Below, piece by piece: positions 1 through 11,800 of a DNA stretch of 64,000 nt. The translations under genes and the position numbers were made by a program. Location: positions 1,922,001-1,986,000 of the forward strand of contig JAGTJL010000014.1 of NCBI GenBank assembly GCA_020746875.1, read 5' to 3'. The first letter of the stretch is position 1. Each line of letters begins with the position of its first letter. Source of the DNA: Rhexocercosporidium sp. MPI-PUGE-AT-0058 (Eukaryota; Ascomycota; Leotiomycetes; Helotiales). Under the pieces are notes generated by a model. That model worked only from the letters and a program-made list of their open reading frames with translations, ran no database searches and was not told the origin of the DNA.

Positions 1-803
1 TTCTATTTGCCATAATGTTTAGCTGGTAATTTTGAAAGGAGAACAACAGGTCAACTAGCTCTCGCAAATTGACAAAAAATATTTTGAATATTAGCGACGC
101 ATCTTCTAACCGAAAGCATTTTAGTCTCTTTGGGGCTAAATACGTATTTCTTTGATCGTGATATTGTGCTTGTAGATTATAAGAATATTGGGTTCTCTTT
201 TTGATCATCTTCGCAACTGAGGGGTACTAGGGGAGTAAGCTTCTCTCTCAACTATGTTGCATGGAGAGACTTGCATATCGAGAGATTCGAATCAGCTGTA
301 ACTTTCCTATTCGGTCTAGCTCTAACACGACCACCAAGAGTCTCTTAAAATGGGCGTTATTTTGATTCGAACTATCTCTTGGGGAAGAGTATCGGATATC
401 AAAAGACAGTCGTATTGTCTGCTGCACGCGGTACCTTGTACAGACATCAATCTACGTTCCGAAACATCGACGCGATTCTAAATTTGAATAGAATTTCCAT
501 ACTTTAAAGTAAACTGTTTATCGAAGTAAATAGATGTTGGCAGAGGACCTTGAAGTGAGGTTGTCAAGTAGTGGTGGCTCGGGTCGAACAATGAGCTCGG
601 CTACGGAAGCCTCTTAACGATTGATTGGCAGCGCGTCATTCCTGAAGCTCGAGCTCAAGGAATTCCACCACCGCGTCTCGTTAACCACAAAGCAAACAAG
701 TACGACCTTCCCTCTACACCATATTGTCTCTGCGTCAAACGGCTTCCCTTCAAAAACGACACAAGAGAATGCGTGTTACTCTTTCTGCTGGATAGGTCCA
801 TCG
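1..803. other. Intergenic region upstream of the telomere-binding gene
   Basis: No gene is recognisable here. An open frame continues upstream of position 804 in phase with the telomere-binding gene, but it contains no ATG, so this stretch is read as promoter and 5' untranslated sequence. No tRNA-like or repeat structure was seen. Confidence 0.5.
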
Positions 804-3800
804 ATGGTGAACATGGCGGGGGAGACCAATGGAGCCATCGCGCTCGAAAGCACCGAACACGTTCCGATCGCGCAACTCAGCCCAGAAATCGCAGCGCCAG
901 CCACAAGAGCAATCAGAGCAGTTGTTACTTTGACATGGCCGTACAGCTCTGCGACGGGCTCCGTTGCCTTCCTGCTCTCCGAGCCAGATTTCCGTTTGCG
1001 ACGTACAAGGGGACAAGTTCGTGTTCGATTCTCAGGTTCAAGTGCAAAAGCCGTTGCAGCATCTGGAATCGCCAGTGGAGATGAGGTTATTGTGTGTTTG
1101 GATGGGGTGGAGTGGATATCTGACGATGCTACTGTGGTCACGCCAGGAAGGGGCATCGAATATGAGTTGAAGTTCAGCGAGAGATTATTATTGCAGGTTG
1201 GATCCCACAGAGCTATAGTGTTCAACGGCTACTAAAAAAGCTCTACAGTTTACGCAACAAGATTCAGAAGAAGTGAAGAAAATCGACCTGGACCATCCAC
1301 CTCTAGCAGAGCCTGTTGTAGCTCCAGCTCGAATTCCATCCCCGGAGCCTGAGCAACCACTTCTACCAACTATCACCCCCTCTATAAACCGAACGATTAT
1401 CGGAACAAAGATTGGCGACGAGTGGTCCTCTCCAGCTTTTATCAAACGCGCCAGAACATCATATGGCTCACTTTTCGAACCCGAATATGATATATTTGCG
1501 GAAGAGGATGGGTCAATACCAGGAAAGGGAAGAAAAAGAACTCGGCTCAGTTCGACTTGGAGATATGCTAGTCGCTCTCCAACCCCCGAGGCGGATGAAC
1601 CAGAAGTCGAGTCCATGGATACATCTCCTGAGCCAGCGCCGAGACCAGCACCGACGATGATGGACGAAGGATGCCAGACGGTCGACTTTGGTAATAATGA
1701 TGCAACAGAGGATGTGGCTCAAGCACTGGCGGATCTCTCAAGACAAGCTACGAATGTTGGAGGTGCGGCATATCCAATACCCAATGGTTCTGCTTCTTCT
1801 GGTCAACCTCAACTATTCCATACATCTCCTACAAATCAAATAAGCGCAACAGATCTACCTATAATCCGAACCAAAGCACTTAGCCAAGAATCCGAGGCAC
1901 CTGAAGTTGAGCTGGAAATTCCGAAATCACCACGTTTGCAGCCAGTACCATCGGATTCCCTTTCATTAGTGTCACCACTTCTGTCAACAAAACGCAACAT
2001 CTTCTCACAATCAAGTGGCGATGTACCAGTCGAGAATGCAGATCCTATCCTCGGTTATGAATCAGCCAATGCTAGAAACGGCTCTTCTGCTGCCGAGCAT
2101 GTAGAGCACCAACAGCTGTTTGGCGAACCAGGTGCAACCCACGCAAACGGTGATGTTTCGGTTGAGCTTGAAGAAGAGGAGGACATTTACACTGCCAGCC
2201 CTGCTGGCCGTCGCGAGGAGCGCCCAGATCTCGATCACCCTGGCTTCCAAGTACTTGAGATCGCAAATGACGGCATAGGAATCCCAATATTTGAAGGGCA
2301 ATTAGCATCCGAAGATCAGTATGGTCACTGGCAAAGTGCGGGAGCATATCTGAGCAATGCTGCATCTCCGAGGAATGAGATCTCCATGGAGGGTACTCAT
2401 GGAGATCGATTCTACAATGACGAAGGTGTGCATGAGGATGAGGAACCGCTTGGGAACAGTGTAGAGGGGCCGAATTCTGAATATCCAGAACTGGAAGATG
2501 GTCCTCTAGTCCAGGTCCCATCGGTATGGGGTCCTGGCTCAGTCGCATATCCCGAGCCTCCTAATTCTAGCGATCATACCATTCCATATTCCCGAGAACC
2601 CCCTCCTTCTAGTGCAATATCACGATCCCAAAGTTTTCAATCAGCTGTTGATTTGACGGAGAGCGGTGATGATGCTGACCCTGATGGTCAATTGCAAAAT
2701 TCTGGAGATGAGTATGATGATTCCGTGGACGCTGAATCAGAGGAAGCGGTTTATCGTCGGCAAGGCGCTGTTCTCGGTCAACCTGATGACCATTCAGATG
2801 ATGGAGATTTCGAAGAGGAAGACTTTGACGGAGTCCAAGCATCGACTCGGCAAAATGAGCAGTACGAAGATGCTGATGCTGAAGCGGATGAGGAAGGCGA
2901 ATACGAAGAAGAAGAAATTTATGCTAAGATGCCTGTAGCATTTGGGTCGGACCAAGACGATGAAGCACAAATTGAGGGTTACGATGAAGACGATGAGGGT
3001 AGCTTTGATGAGGACGAGGAAAATTATAACGAAGAAGATCTAGAAGATGATGAGCTACCGGAGCCTCGAGTCCGGTCAGCGCCCGAAGTCATTGACTTAC
3101 TTTCTTCCGACGAAGAGGATGAGACACCATCGAAAGCCCCCGCACCAACGACAAACTCTCAAGGATCTAGCCCACATAAACATGTCCATGACCCTCAGAT
3201 GTCCGAGGACAAGAGCGATAGCAGCGATTTCGAAAGCGAGCTCGAGGACGAAGAGCCCCTCTCATATACAGAGCGGCTGGAGGTTGAGACTTCAATACCT
3301 GGTCTGGAAGCAGAGTACTCTTCATCCGAAGTAGATGAACATGAAGACGAAGATGCTGTATATGAGGACAAGTTACCACCTGACACAGTTTCCCTACACG
3401 GTGAGTCTGATAGTGAAAACGATAGTAGCGAAGACCTTGACCAAGAATCGGACGCCCAATCAGACGAGGGTGAGGAGGAGGATGCTATCGATAGGCCACC
3501 TGTCACGGTTTTCCCACAAGATTCGGCTAGCGCAAACGGTGTCATTAAAAATCTCGACGTGCAAGTTGATGCTGAAGCTGCTGAAGTGGGAAGTAATATG
3601 GATGACGGTGAACAATTGCAGCTGCCTCAAGAGTCGGAATCTGGTGGTATGGAGGTTGAAAGTCCTGCTCAGTCGAGAGCACGAGACCATTCTCTACCCC
3701 AATCGTCACCAGCGAGGCCCTCGTTGTTCTCACAGATGTTTGACGGAGCACATGATGAGCCACGCTTCGGAGCATCGTATCGTTCCATGTCCAAAGAAGA

Positions 3801-5388
3801 AGGGACTCTTCCATCGTCAATTCTTCTCCAGAAGGTCTTCTCTGAAGGACCCATTGACCAGATATCAAAGCAGGACAATCAGCAACTCCTAACGCCCGAA
3901 GATACTCAAATATCTCGTAAGACTGTGTCCCTCGAGAATTCATTCTCATCGACACATGGAATTCAACAACCGGCCGACAACTCCTCGGAGAAGATGGATA
4001 TTGATAAAGATGATGAATCGCGAGGTATTCAGCCCGATGAAGTTGAAGCCGAAGCTGCAGATGCACAGACTTCTATCGAGACCGTCACCTTCACTGTAGA
4101 AGTGTCTGGAGAGAGAGAAACTGCGGATATTGGGAACTTGGAAGGCTTCACGCACACCGAAAAGATTACTCCGATCGATGAGGTTGTTGAGACAAGCCTT
4201 ACTTCTCAGCTAGAAGAAGTTCACGTGCCCGAAAGATCCCTCGAGCCTGTAGAGGAAAGCGAGAGGCTTGACGATAGTGAGCATGATGAAGAGACTACAG
4301 CACTAACGGAAATCGCTACCAAAGTGACCGTCGAAGATCATCAGTCCGCAACAAACCGCAACCAACTGCAGTCTTGTGATGTTGGCGAGAACTCGCGGCC
4401 ACAGAGCAGATATGGGGATACTGCGACAGAAGAGGCAGAACTTCAACTAGGAAGTCCCAGACGAAGCACAAGAAGTACGAAGCCAACCTTGAAAGCACCT
4501 GTGAACGCAAAGGAAAATGTTCGGCCAGTAACTCCAGTCAAGCCTGTAACGGTAAACACGATGGAACAGGTACACCCAGCCTCTCCTCTCAAATCGGTTG
4601 GCGCTGCAAAGAACACGAAGGAGAACGCAAAGCCTGTAACACCAGTCAAGTCTTGTGGTGTGCCGCCATCAACCAGCACAGACAACGATCAGTCGCCTCT
4701 CGTGGTCATCGACAATCGAGCGACTCCAAAGGGCCACGATGCGAGTATCGAGTTTGCTCTCGAAGCATCAGATGCATCATCTCCACCACAGCACAATCTT
4801 CGAAAGGCTCCCGTCGCCGATCTCAAATTGAGACTCACGCGAGCTCTAAGGACAGATTTCAGCGAGTTCACCGGCTTGAAGGTACTACGGTTCCACCTCA
4901 CACAAAAGTTGGACTTTCTCGCTGTAGCTACAACAACACCGCCGGAGCCACAGCGAGCAAAGAACGGTCCAAGACAATACCAAATCACATTCAACATCAC
5001 TGATCCATCCATTGCACCAAGCAGCGTTACAGAAGTTCAGGTGTTCCGACCATACAAAGATGCTTTACCAATCGTCAAAGCTGGCGATGGTATTCTCCTC
5101 AGAAACTTCCTGGTCATGTCAGTGCAGAGTCGAGCTGGTGGGCCAGCTTTTGCCCTACGCTCTACGCAAGAAGATGCCAGCAGTTGGGCTGTGTTCAAGG
5201 ATGACGATGAAGTGGAGATTCGTGGACCTCCCGTTGAGTATGGAGATGCAGAGAAGAATCATGTAATGCAACTCAAGTCGTGGTATGCAAGTTTAGACAA
5301 CGTCGCCATGGCGAAAATTGCCAGGGCAAATGGTGACAGGGGTGCTGCCGGGAGTGCAGCGGGAAAAAAGCATAGCAAGGCGTTGTAG
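804..5388 (+). CDS. POT1/Cdc13-type telomeric single-stranded DNA-binding protein
   Basis: Two exons, 804-1196 and 1249-5388, give about 1510 residues. The 52-bp intron 1197-1248 (GTTGGA donor, TACTAAA branch, CTACAG acceptor) joins in phase 0. The N-terminal ~120 residues form a compact beta-rich block that could be an OB-like domain. The long middle is very rich in Asp, Glu and Ser with scattered SP and TP sites, and looks disordered. The last ~190 residues resemble the Telo_bind OB fold of POT1/Cdc13, beginning near TDFSEFTGLKVLRF and ending near LKSWYASLD. Proteins with this domain bind the single-stranded G-rich telomere overhang in the nucleus and help cap ends or recruit telomerase; that role is inferred here from the domain. 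The start is the first in-frame ATG, although the ATG at 813 has a better context (AACATGG). KPVTPVK-like repeats precede the C-terminal domain. The protein is much longer than yeast Cdc13 or Pot1, which is mostly the acidic linker. Confidence 0.82.
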
Positions 5389-6172
5389 GGTGCATTGTAT
5401 TTCTAAGGCGACAGGAGCATTTACTCTGTAAGGCACACGGCTATGGCGCAACATGGAGGAATTAACATCAATCTTTTCGAGCATCGGTATCTGCATCAGC
5501 ATGGAATGGGATAGATGCTTTGCAATTAGGCACAAATGGTATGTATTAATGCGTATCATACAATACAATTCTTGATGACCTAAACCAGCAAATCAGCTCA
5601 AGGTACATGCCTTCCTGGTCTATAATTCAAGTGATTGGCTCCAACCCCGCGACATCGCAGCTCGGTGGAAACCCCTGATTCCATTTGTCAGCGAACATTG
5701 CATGCCAAGAGCGCCATCTGGTTCCACGATTAAGTTGCAAGGCTTGTCAGCATTGGTTATCCGCATGCAATTGCTATCGGTCTGCTGGTGGCTGCTATAG
5801 CGTTTTCCTAAAGCGGGCGGCTTAGAAAGCGAGAAAGCGCCGTGATGCTTCTGCTGTGCCATTTTGTCTGAGCGTGAGGCTTTTAGGTAGGATGGGAAGA
5901 TGTACTCTTTGAACGTTTGGGGGGGAGGGAAATGGTACATAAAGGGAGGGGAATCGTGCGAATTTAGGACTTGAATTTGTGCTACATTCGCATTCACATT
6001 CATCTACAGCCCTCCCTGTGATAGTTGGTCATTCAACAAATCACCATCCCAAACAAGCATATCGCCACTCGGTTACCCTTAAGCTCGCTCTCAAAAGTCA
6101 ACAAACAACCAAACACAAAATCAAACAAAACCACTCCCAAATACCAAAGCCATCCAATACCCCACCCTTACA
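5389..6172. other. Intergenic region, 3' of telomere gene and promoter of ketoreductase
   Basis: No coding signal was found. The last 170 bases before the next ATG are A- and C-rich (many CAAA and CCA tracts), typical of a fungal 5' untranslated leader. Confidence 0.5.
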
Positions 6173-7528
6173 ATGCCTAACACCCTCGTAACCGGCGCTA
6201 ATGGTTTCGTTGCCGCGCACGTAATCGACCAACTCATCGCCTCCGGCCACCAAGTCACTGGTTCCGTCCGTTCTCTCTCAAAAGGCGAACAGATCCTCGC
6301 CACGCACCCTGAATATGCCGGCAAGCTAACCTTCACCGTCGTCTCGGACTATGCAAAAGCAGGCACGTGGGATGAGGCCATTAAGGAGGGAGAGTTTGAT
6401 TTTGTGGTGCATACTGCGGCACCGCTTTTGGATGATCCGGGCAATACGGACTTTAAGAGGGATTTTTTGGTACCGAGTGTTGATGGGTGAGTCTCTTTCC
6501 CCGCCTTCTTCGTCTGCTATAATCATGGAGCTGTTTTGCTCTCAGCGACCCGGGGAGTAGAGGTTAGGTTCGAGATGAGACAGCATTGATGGATATGTAT
6601 CTGGGAATGGGAATTTGAGCTTGGATCATGAGACTGACTTTTGATATAGAGCTCTGGAATTGTTGAAGAGCGCCAGCAAGTACGGAAAGAATATCAAAGC
6701 TATCGCCGTAACGGGAAGTGTCAACTCCATGACTACAGGAATGGACATCGCAGACCGAACATTCAACAGCTCCGAATGGCTTCCAGTACTTTCCCATCCC
6801 CGATTCTGATCCCACGACCTGTACAATCAATTACCACACTAACACACGCACAGGTCTCAATCGATGACGCTATCAAAGCTAATCACCCCTACATCAGCTA
6901 CTGCGTCGCCAAAGCCGAGTCCGAAAAAGCCATCTGGAAATACGTCGAAGAGCACAAACCATCGTACACCGTCTCCGTACTACTACCAGCTCTCATCTTC
7001 GGTCCTCCGATCCAACCGGTTACTAGTTTGAAGAAGATTAATTACTCGAGTGATGTATTTTATAGTCTCTTCAATGGGACGTATGAGGTTGTTCCAGATA
7101 CGAGTTTCCCATCTTATGTAGGTACCTTTCTTGCTGTCTTGGCCCCATCCGTATCTTGGGAATTTCACATCCCGTTTCAAGCAAGATGGAATGCAGGAAT
7201 CATGAACATAAACTAACACACCTCGCAGATTGACGTCCGCGACCTAGCAACAGCACACATCCTCTCGCTCACCGTCCCCGCCGTAGCCAACAAGCGCTTC
7301 ATCGTTGGCGGCAACAGGTACAGTTCTCAAATCGCGGTGGATGCTTTGAAGACCGTACCTGAACTTGAGGGCCGCTTGCCGAAAGATGGGAGTGAGGTGG
7401 AGAAAGTGCTTAAGGTTGATGATGTCGAGGAGTGGAATGGGAAGTTGGGTTTGAAGCCTAGGACGCCGGTGCAGACTTTTGGAGATGCGGCGAGGAGGTT
7501 GTTGGAGTTGGAGAAGCTTTTTGGTTAG
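6173..7528 (+). CDS. NAD(P)-dependent ketoreductase of the extended SDR (DFR/Gre2-like) family
   Basis: Four exons (6173-6486, 6650-6785, 6854-7117, 7229-7528) encode 337 residues, the usual length for Gre2/dihydroflavonol-reductase-like enzymes. The Rossmann nucleotide-binding motif TGANGFVAAH lies at residues 7-16. An aldehyde-reductase-like HTAAPL follows, and the catalytic YxxxK is Y166-C-V-A-K170, in exon 3 just after the second splice. Introns of 163, 68 and 111 bp each contain a recognisable branch site (ACTGAC, CTAAC, CTAAC) and join in phases 2, 0 and 0. Family members reduce aldehydes or ketones such as methylglyoxal or 3-methylbutanal with NADPH in the cytosol. The substrate cannot be told from sequence. 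The neighbours are unrelated, so there is no sign of a biosynthetic cluster. Confidence 0.88.
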
Positions 7529-8890
7529 TGGTTGAGTGGAGACCAAGGAGTGGGGGTGAGGGGGTGTAGGTAGGAAAGGTATAGAGGAGAGATATCATTT
7601 GCGAGTGTTTCTTTACCTTTTTTTTAGTTAAGGATATGCAAAGTCTTTGGATTATGCAGTCTCACTTTCGGTTCTCTAAATCTCAATCGACTGTCTCTCG
7701 GTTTGGATGCTTTGAAGTGAAATTCTTAAGCTGAACGTGATCTTTGCCTACAATTTCTTTGAATTTGTATGGGAATCTATGTGCCCCTTGCTCTAAATAT
7801 TGGAAATGACTCCCTCTACTGTTGAGTTTTATATATACGATGTTGTCTTATGTGGAGGACAGGTTTCAAATTTCATAACATATGGTTAGATTAACTCTTT
7901 GCTTGTAGAGCTGTTAGGTAGTAGAAATTACCCTGAACGTCAGTGAAAGTAGTCTACGATGCTCGGAGAGGACAATAGTGGCGCAAATGTCCCTTCTGAC
8001 CCAAAAACACCAGACGGTCATTGTTGATATTATCGCTTGAAAGGAAAATGTGAGCCAGTAAGTGTTGTATCGTATCTTGAAATACTGTTCATAAACATGA
8101 CAACTGAGGAAAGCTGCAGTGACGAAAAGAACAAAAAGAACATAGGTGTAAAAGCAACACGAATCATTAGCAGCAGAATATAGCAATAATATAAAAGAAA
8201 AGAAAGCTCCATTCGGAATGTTTGCTACTTCCGTTTTGTGGCTTACCTTGCCGCACGGTGACTTTTGGCCTTCTCAGCTGATGAGAATAGACGGTGCTCT
8301 TCTCGTTCTTGGAATTTTTCTTCATACAACATAATTCTCCGAACATCTCTGAATATTCCTCAGCTACAAGAGTAGCCAACAGTTTTTTTCACATCATTCT
8401 TAGTTGACAGGTCTTACATAACCTTTTTAGTCACCGCTGCTTCGTCACACTTTTTGATCTTTTTTGATTTGCTGGTTCACAACTCCACAACTTCTATCGC
8501 TGTCTTCAGCTTGTCAGTTGTCTCAGATTAGGTCTAGAACCCTACCTGAATCATTTTATCAAGGTATATGAAATTTTCCTTCCAACCATGCTTTGTTCCT
8601 GCTTCTCACATGTGAATAGGACGTTTCAAACATTCGCACATCACCGCCGGCGAGGCGGGGTTCTTTAACGACGATGCTACGGTAATCGATAAGCCCATTT
8701 GACGCGACTACGATCAGATGTCAAGCAAAATAGCACAAGAAACTTTCACTTTTGGACAAACACTCGCTGTTTGTGATTCATTCAAAAGAATCAGTCTACT
8801 TATTCAGAAGTCCCACCTTTCTCGACCTCCTTCTTCTTACGCTATGGCATCAGAAACCCCTAGACTTCTCCTGCAATGTATCGACGAGAT
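7529..8890. other. Intergenic region without recognised gene
   Basis: About 1.36 kb between two plus-strand genes. Several short open frames exist on both strands but none shows splice logic, domain motifs or sensible composition. The proximal part is T-rich (likely 3' untranslated sequence) and the distal part should hold the promoter of the chromodomain gene. Confidence 0.45.
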
Positions 8891-11800
8891 ATGCCATCCA
8901 GACGCGTAGGGGAATCGAGTTCCCGAACACCGAAACGACGACGCTCCTTCACCTCTACTCCCTCCGACCGAACACCTTCAAGCAGCGCACGACGCTCGGG
9001 AAAGAAGACCAAGGTCAAGCAGGAAGCTGTGGAAGCATTCGACGACGTAGAGTACCCTGCGCGAGCTATTTTGGAGCAGGAATCGCGGAAAGGGACTATC
9101 TGGTACCTTATTGACTGGGAGGACAACAGAACCACTGGCGAGAAATACGAACCCACCTGGGTAGCTCTACAACCTCACTTTCAAATTTTGAATCTGGTAG
9201 CTGATCTGATGTCTAGGAACCTCACACTTTCGTGACACCGGATCTGAAGGCGGAGTGGGAGAATAAGCAACTTAAAGAAAGGAGGGTTCAAAACACAGTG
9301 TCTGCTGCAGAAGTCCCGAGGTCCCCCAACAACAGCAAACCTATTCGGCCAGCCAAACGAAGGAAGCTTTTTCGTAAGGGATATTTTGCAGAAGAAGGAG
9401 CCCGAGGCGCAACTAGAGAGCCAGAGCCAGAATTTGACGGATCACAAACAGTGTCGCAAGAGGCTGGGTTGCAACGGCTTGACAGAGAAATACCCGACAG
9501 CTACGAGGAGGAAGGTGAACAATCGACCTCGCGTATAGCTAGAGTTGGCTCTGATCAAGCTCGTGTGGAAATTGGTGTACCCCAAGACTTTGATCCATGC
9601 GTGTACACAGTTTACAACAACATCAGCTCTTCCTCGGAAGCGAACCCAGAGGGGTCGCAGGGCCTTGATCCTCAAAATTTCAGCGATCTATTCCAATCTT
9701 CCCAGACTTCTCATTCTAAGGCCAACGAGGTCTCTAGTCAACCAGCACAATCTTCATCGGCTCAAGAAACACAGCCCCGCCAACTCTCGCAAACTGCTTA
9801 CATCTGGGACGAAGATATCGACGAGGACTTCGGAGCTGGGGAAAACCAATGCCAGATATCTGAGACCCCCAAGTCTGGTGAAGTAGCTGTTGATCCAGTC
9901 CAGTCATCAGCCCCTGTACATCGGTCGTCACAGGTACCATTCATTTGGGACTCGGATATTGAGGATCTTGACAACGAGGAAGCTGAAATCGAGGAGAGTG
10001 AAGCCTTAGAAGTCCCAGACTCCCAAGAGCCTCGGGGTTCTTCGTCTTACAAGCCTTCAGAAACACCGTCATCCAAGACCGATACTTCATTTGACAGCGC
10101 GACAAGAATAAATACTCAGACCAATACAGAACCATCTCTTGAGGCAATTGAGTCTCGAGACATTCAGTGGCCTCCGCGATCGTCAGTGAGCAAAGAACAG
10201 GACTCTGGAAGCATTGAAAGCCAATTCGCCCAGCGTGCAAGCTTTCTAGACCAGGAGAGCTACACCGACACTCCCGAACCAAAATCTACCCAAGTGGAGA
10301 CCGCACAAAGTCAGACTCAAGGTACCGGCGGTCCAAAGGACTCCGTTTCCCTTGTAGACTCGTCTACCAGGCGTGTTGGTACAGAACCACCTAGATCTCC
10401 TGCTGCTGAAATTCCGAGTTCGCCTGTACTTCAGTCGCAAGAGCATTGCGCACAGTTGCCATCACAACAGTCTCCCGGCAAAATCAGCGAGGAAGATTCA
10501 AGTATTGGGTTCCTGACCCAATTACCTCGGGTTAGCTGCGAAGAGGAATCTGGTGAATTGCCATTACTGAGAGACGAAAGTGACGAAAGGCTCCACACTA
10601 TCGAAGATCAACCTAACTCTAACGTGTATGGTGAAGGATTGGAACCGGCTGATAAGGACTCTCCATTTGCACAAAGATTTGAGCAATCATCGGAACCTAT
10701 ATCTTTCTCCAACTTTACTGATTGGCCGGCATCGAAGTTCTTGTTACAGAGCCAACACCATACCCAGGATTCTCAGCCAATCCGCACTTCAAATCCCCCT
10801 CACTCCAGTGGTAGAGGAATTCAACAAGACCCCATCCAAATCGCTTCGCCGCAAGAGGAAAACTTCACAGAATCAGAAGTACCTGCAAGCCAAACTGCAA
10901 ACACGCAGAAATCGGCCAGTGCAAAAAGCTCAGGGTACAGTCAAGCACCTAGTCATCTTCCTAGTCCACCAGTAGAGGATCGACCAGTCGAGGACATAAG
11001 GCCTACGATAGAAGAAGTTGAGCCTCTGGAAACCAAGTTTTCTCCCGAACAATTATCTTCTAGTCCAATCCACAAACCACGAAGGAGTTCCTTGTCGTTA
11101 AACATGGAGCCAACGAATGATCCAACTTTGCCCCCAGAGATGAACGCAACCGCGCTTTTGAAGGCAAAAATGGCCGCTGCAAAAGCCGCACGAGCATCGG
11201 CTATAGCCATGTCAAAGTCACCCACTCCTGCAGTAGCACTCTCGAATCAGAACGCTATAGTACTAAACCAAACGCTCCCAGCTCCAACTCCAGCCCTCTC
11301 AGAACCCCACGCCCTCCCTAACCTCGAATCCTCCACCTCTACACCTCCTGTTCCAGTCAGCGAGCCTTCCATAGCGGCATCTGTCTTTACAGCGCCGTTT
11401 GAAGAGTCAGAACCTTCTCCAACAAAAGTTGCATATCCAGAGGGTTACCCAGAAGAAGAGGAGGTTGAGTCAAGGAGCTTGAAAGTCATGCCACTTGGAC
11501 CGGAGATGTTTGAAGTTCCGCTCCCCATCACCACCTACGCGCGGGATATCTATCTGCGCCATGTGAAGATTTACAGAGTCCAACTGCAATCTTTCCTACA
11601 AGACGACGTTCTAGATGAGACTTTAGTTGCAGAAGTGAGCGCTCTCCTGGAAACTCTGCAAACTATCTGCATCCACCCCGGCATACTCGACGAGGATCTA
11701 ACCCAGAAAGATGATTATGTGCTGAAAGCCAAGTGGGCGGAAAATGTCAGCACGAAGTTCATCTTCTTAGCTGAATTTCTTGAGCTCATGCAAGCAACTG

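Noticed and set aside
270..300. GATTCGAATC palindrome as a tRNA T-arm
   Set aside because: No acceptor, D or anticodon stems could be formed around it.
750..1225. Minus-strand open frames opposite the first exon of the telomere gene
   Set aside because: They are mirror frames of a well-supported exon, with no motifs or splice signals of their own.
2072..3545. Several minus-strand frames of 70-158 codons within the telomere gene
   Set aside because: They arise from the biased acidic (GAN-rich) codon composition of the real gene.
8718..8909. Frame ending at 8909 that overlaps the chromodomain gene start, as an alternative 5' exon
   Set aside because: It is in a different phase and no splice pair links it to the chromodomain exon.
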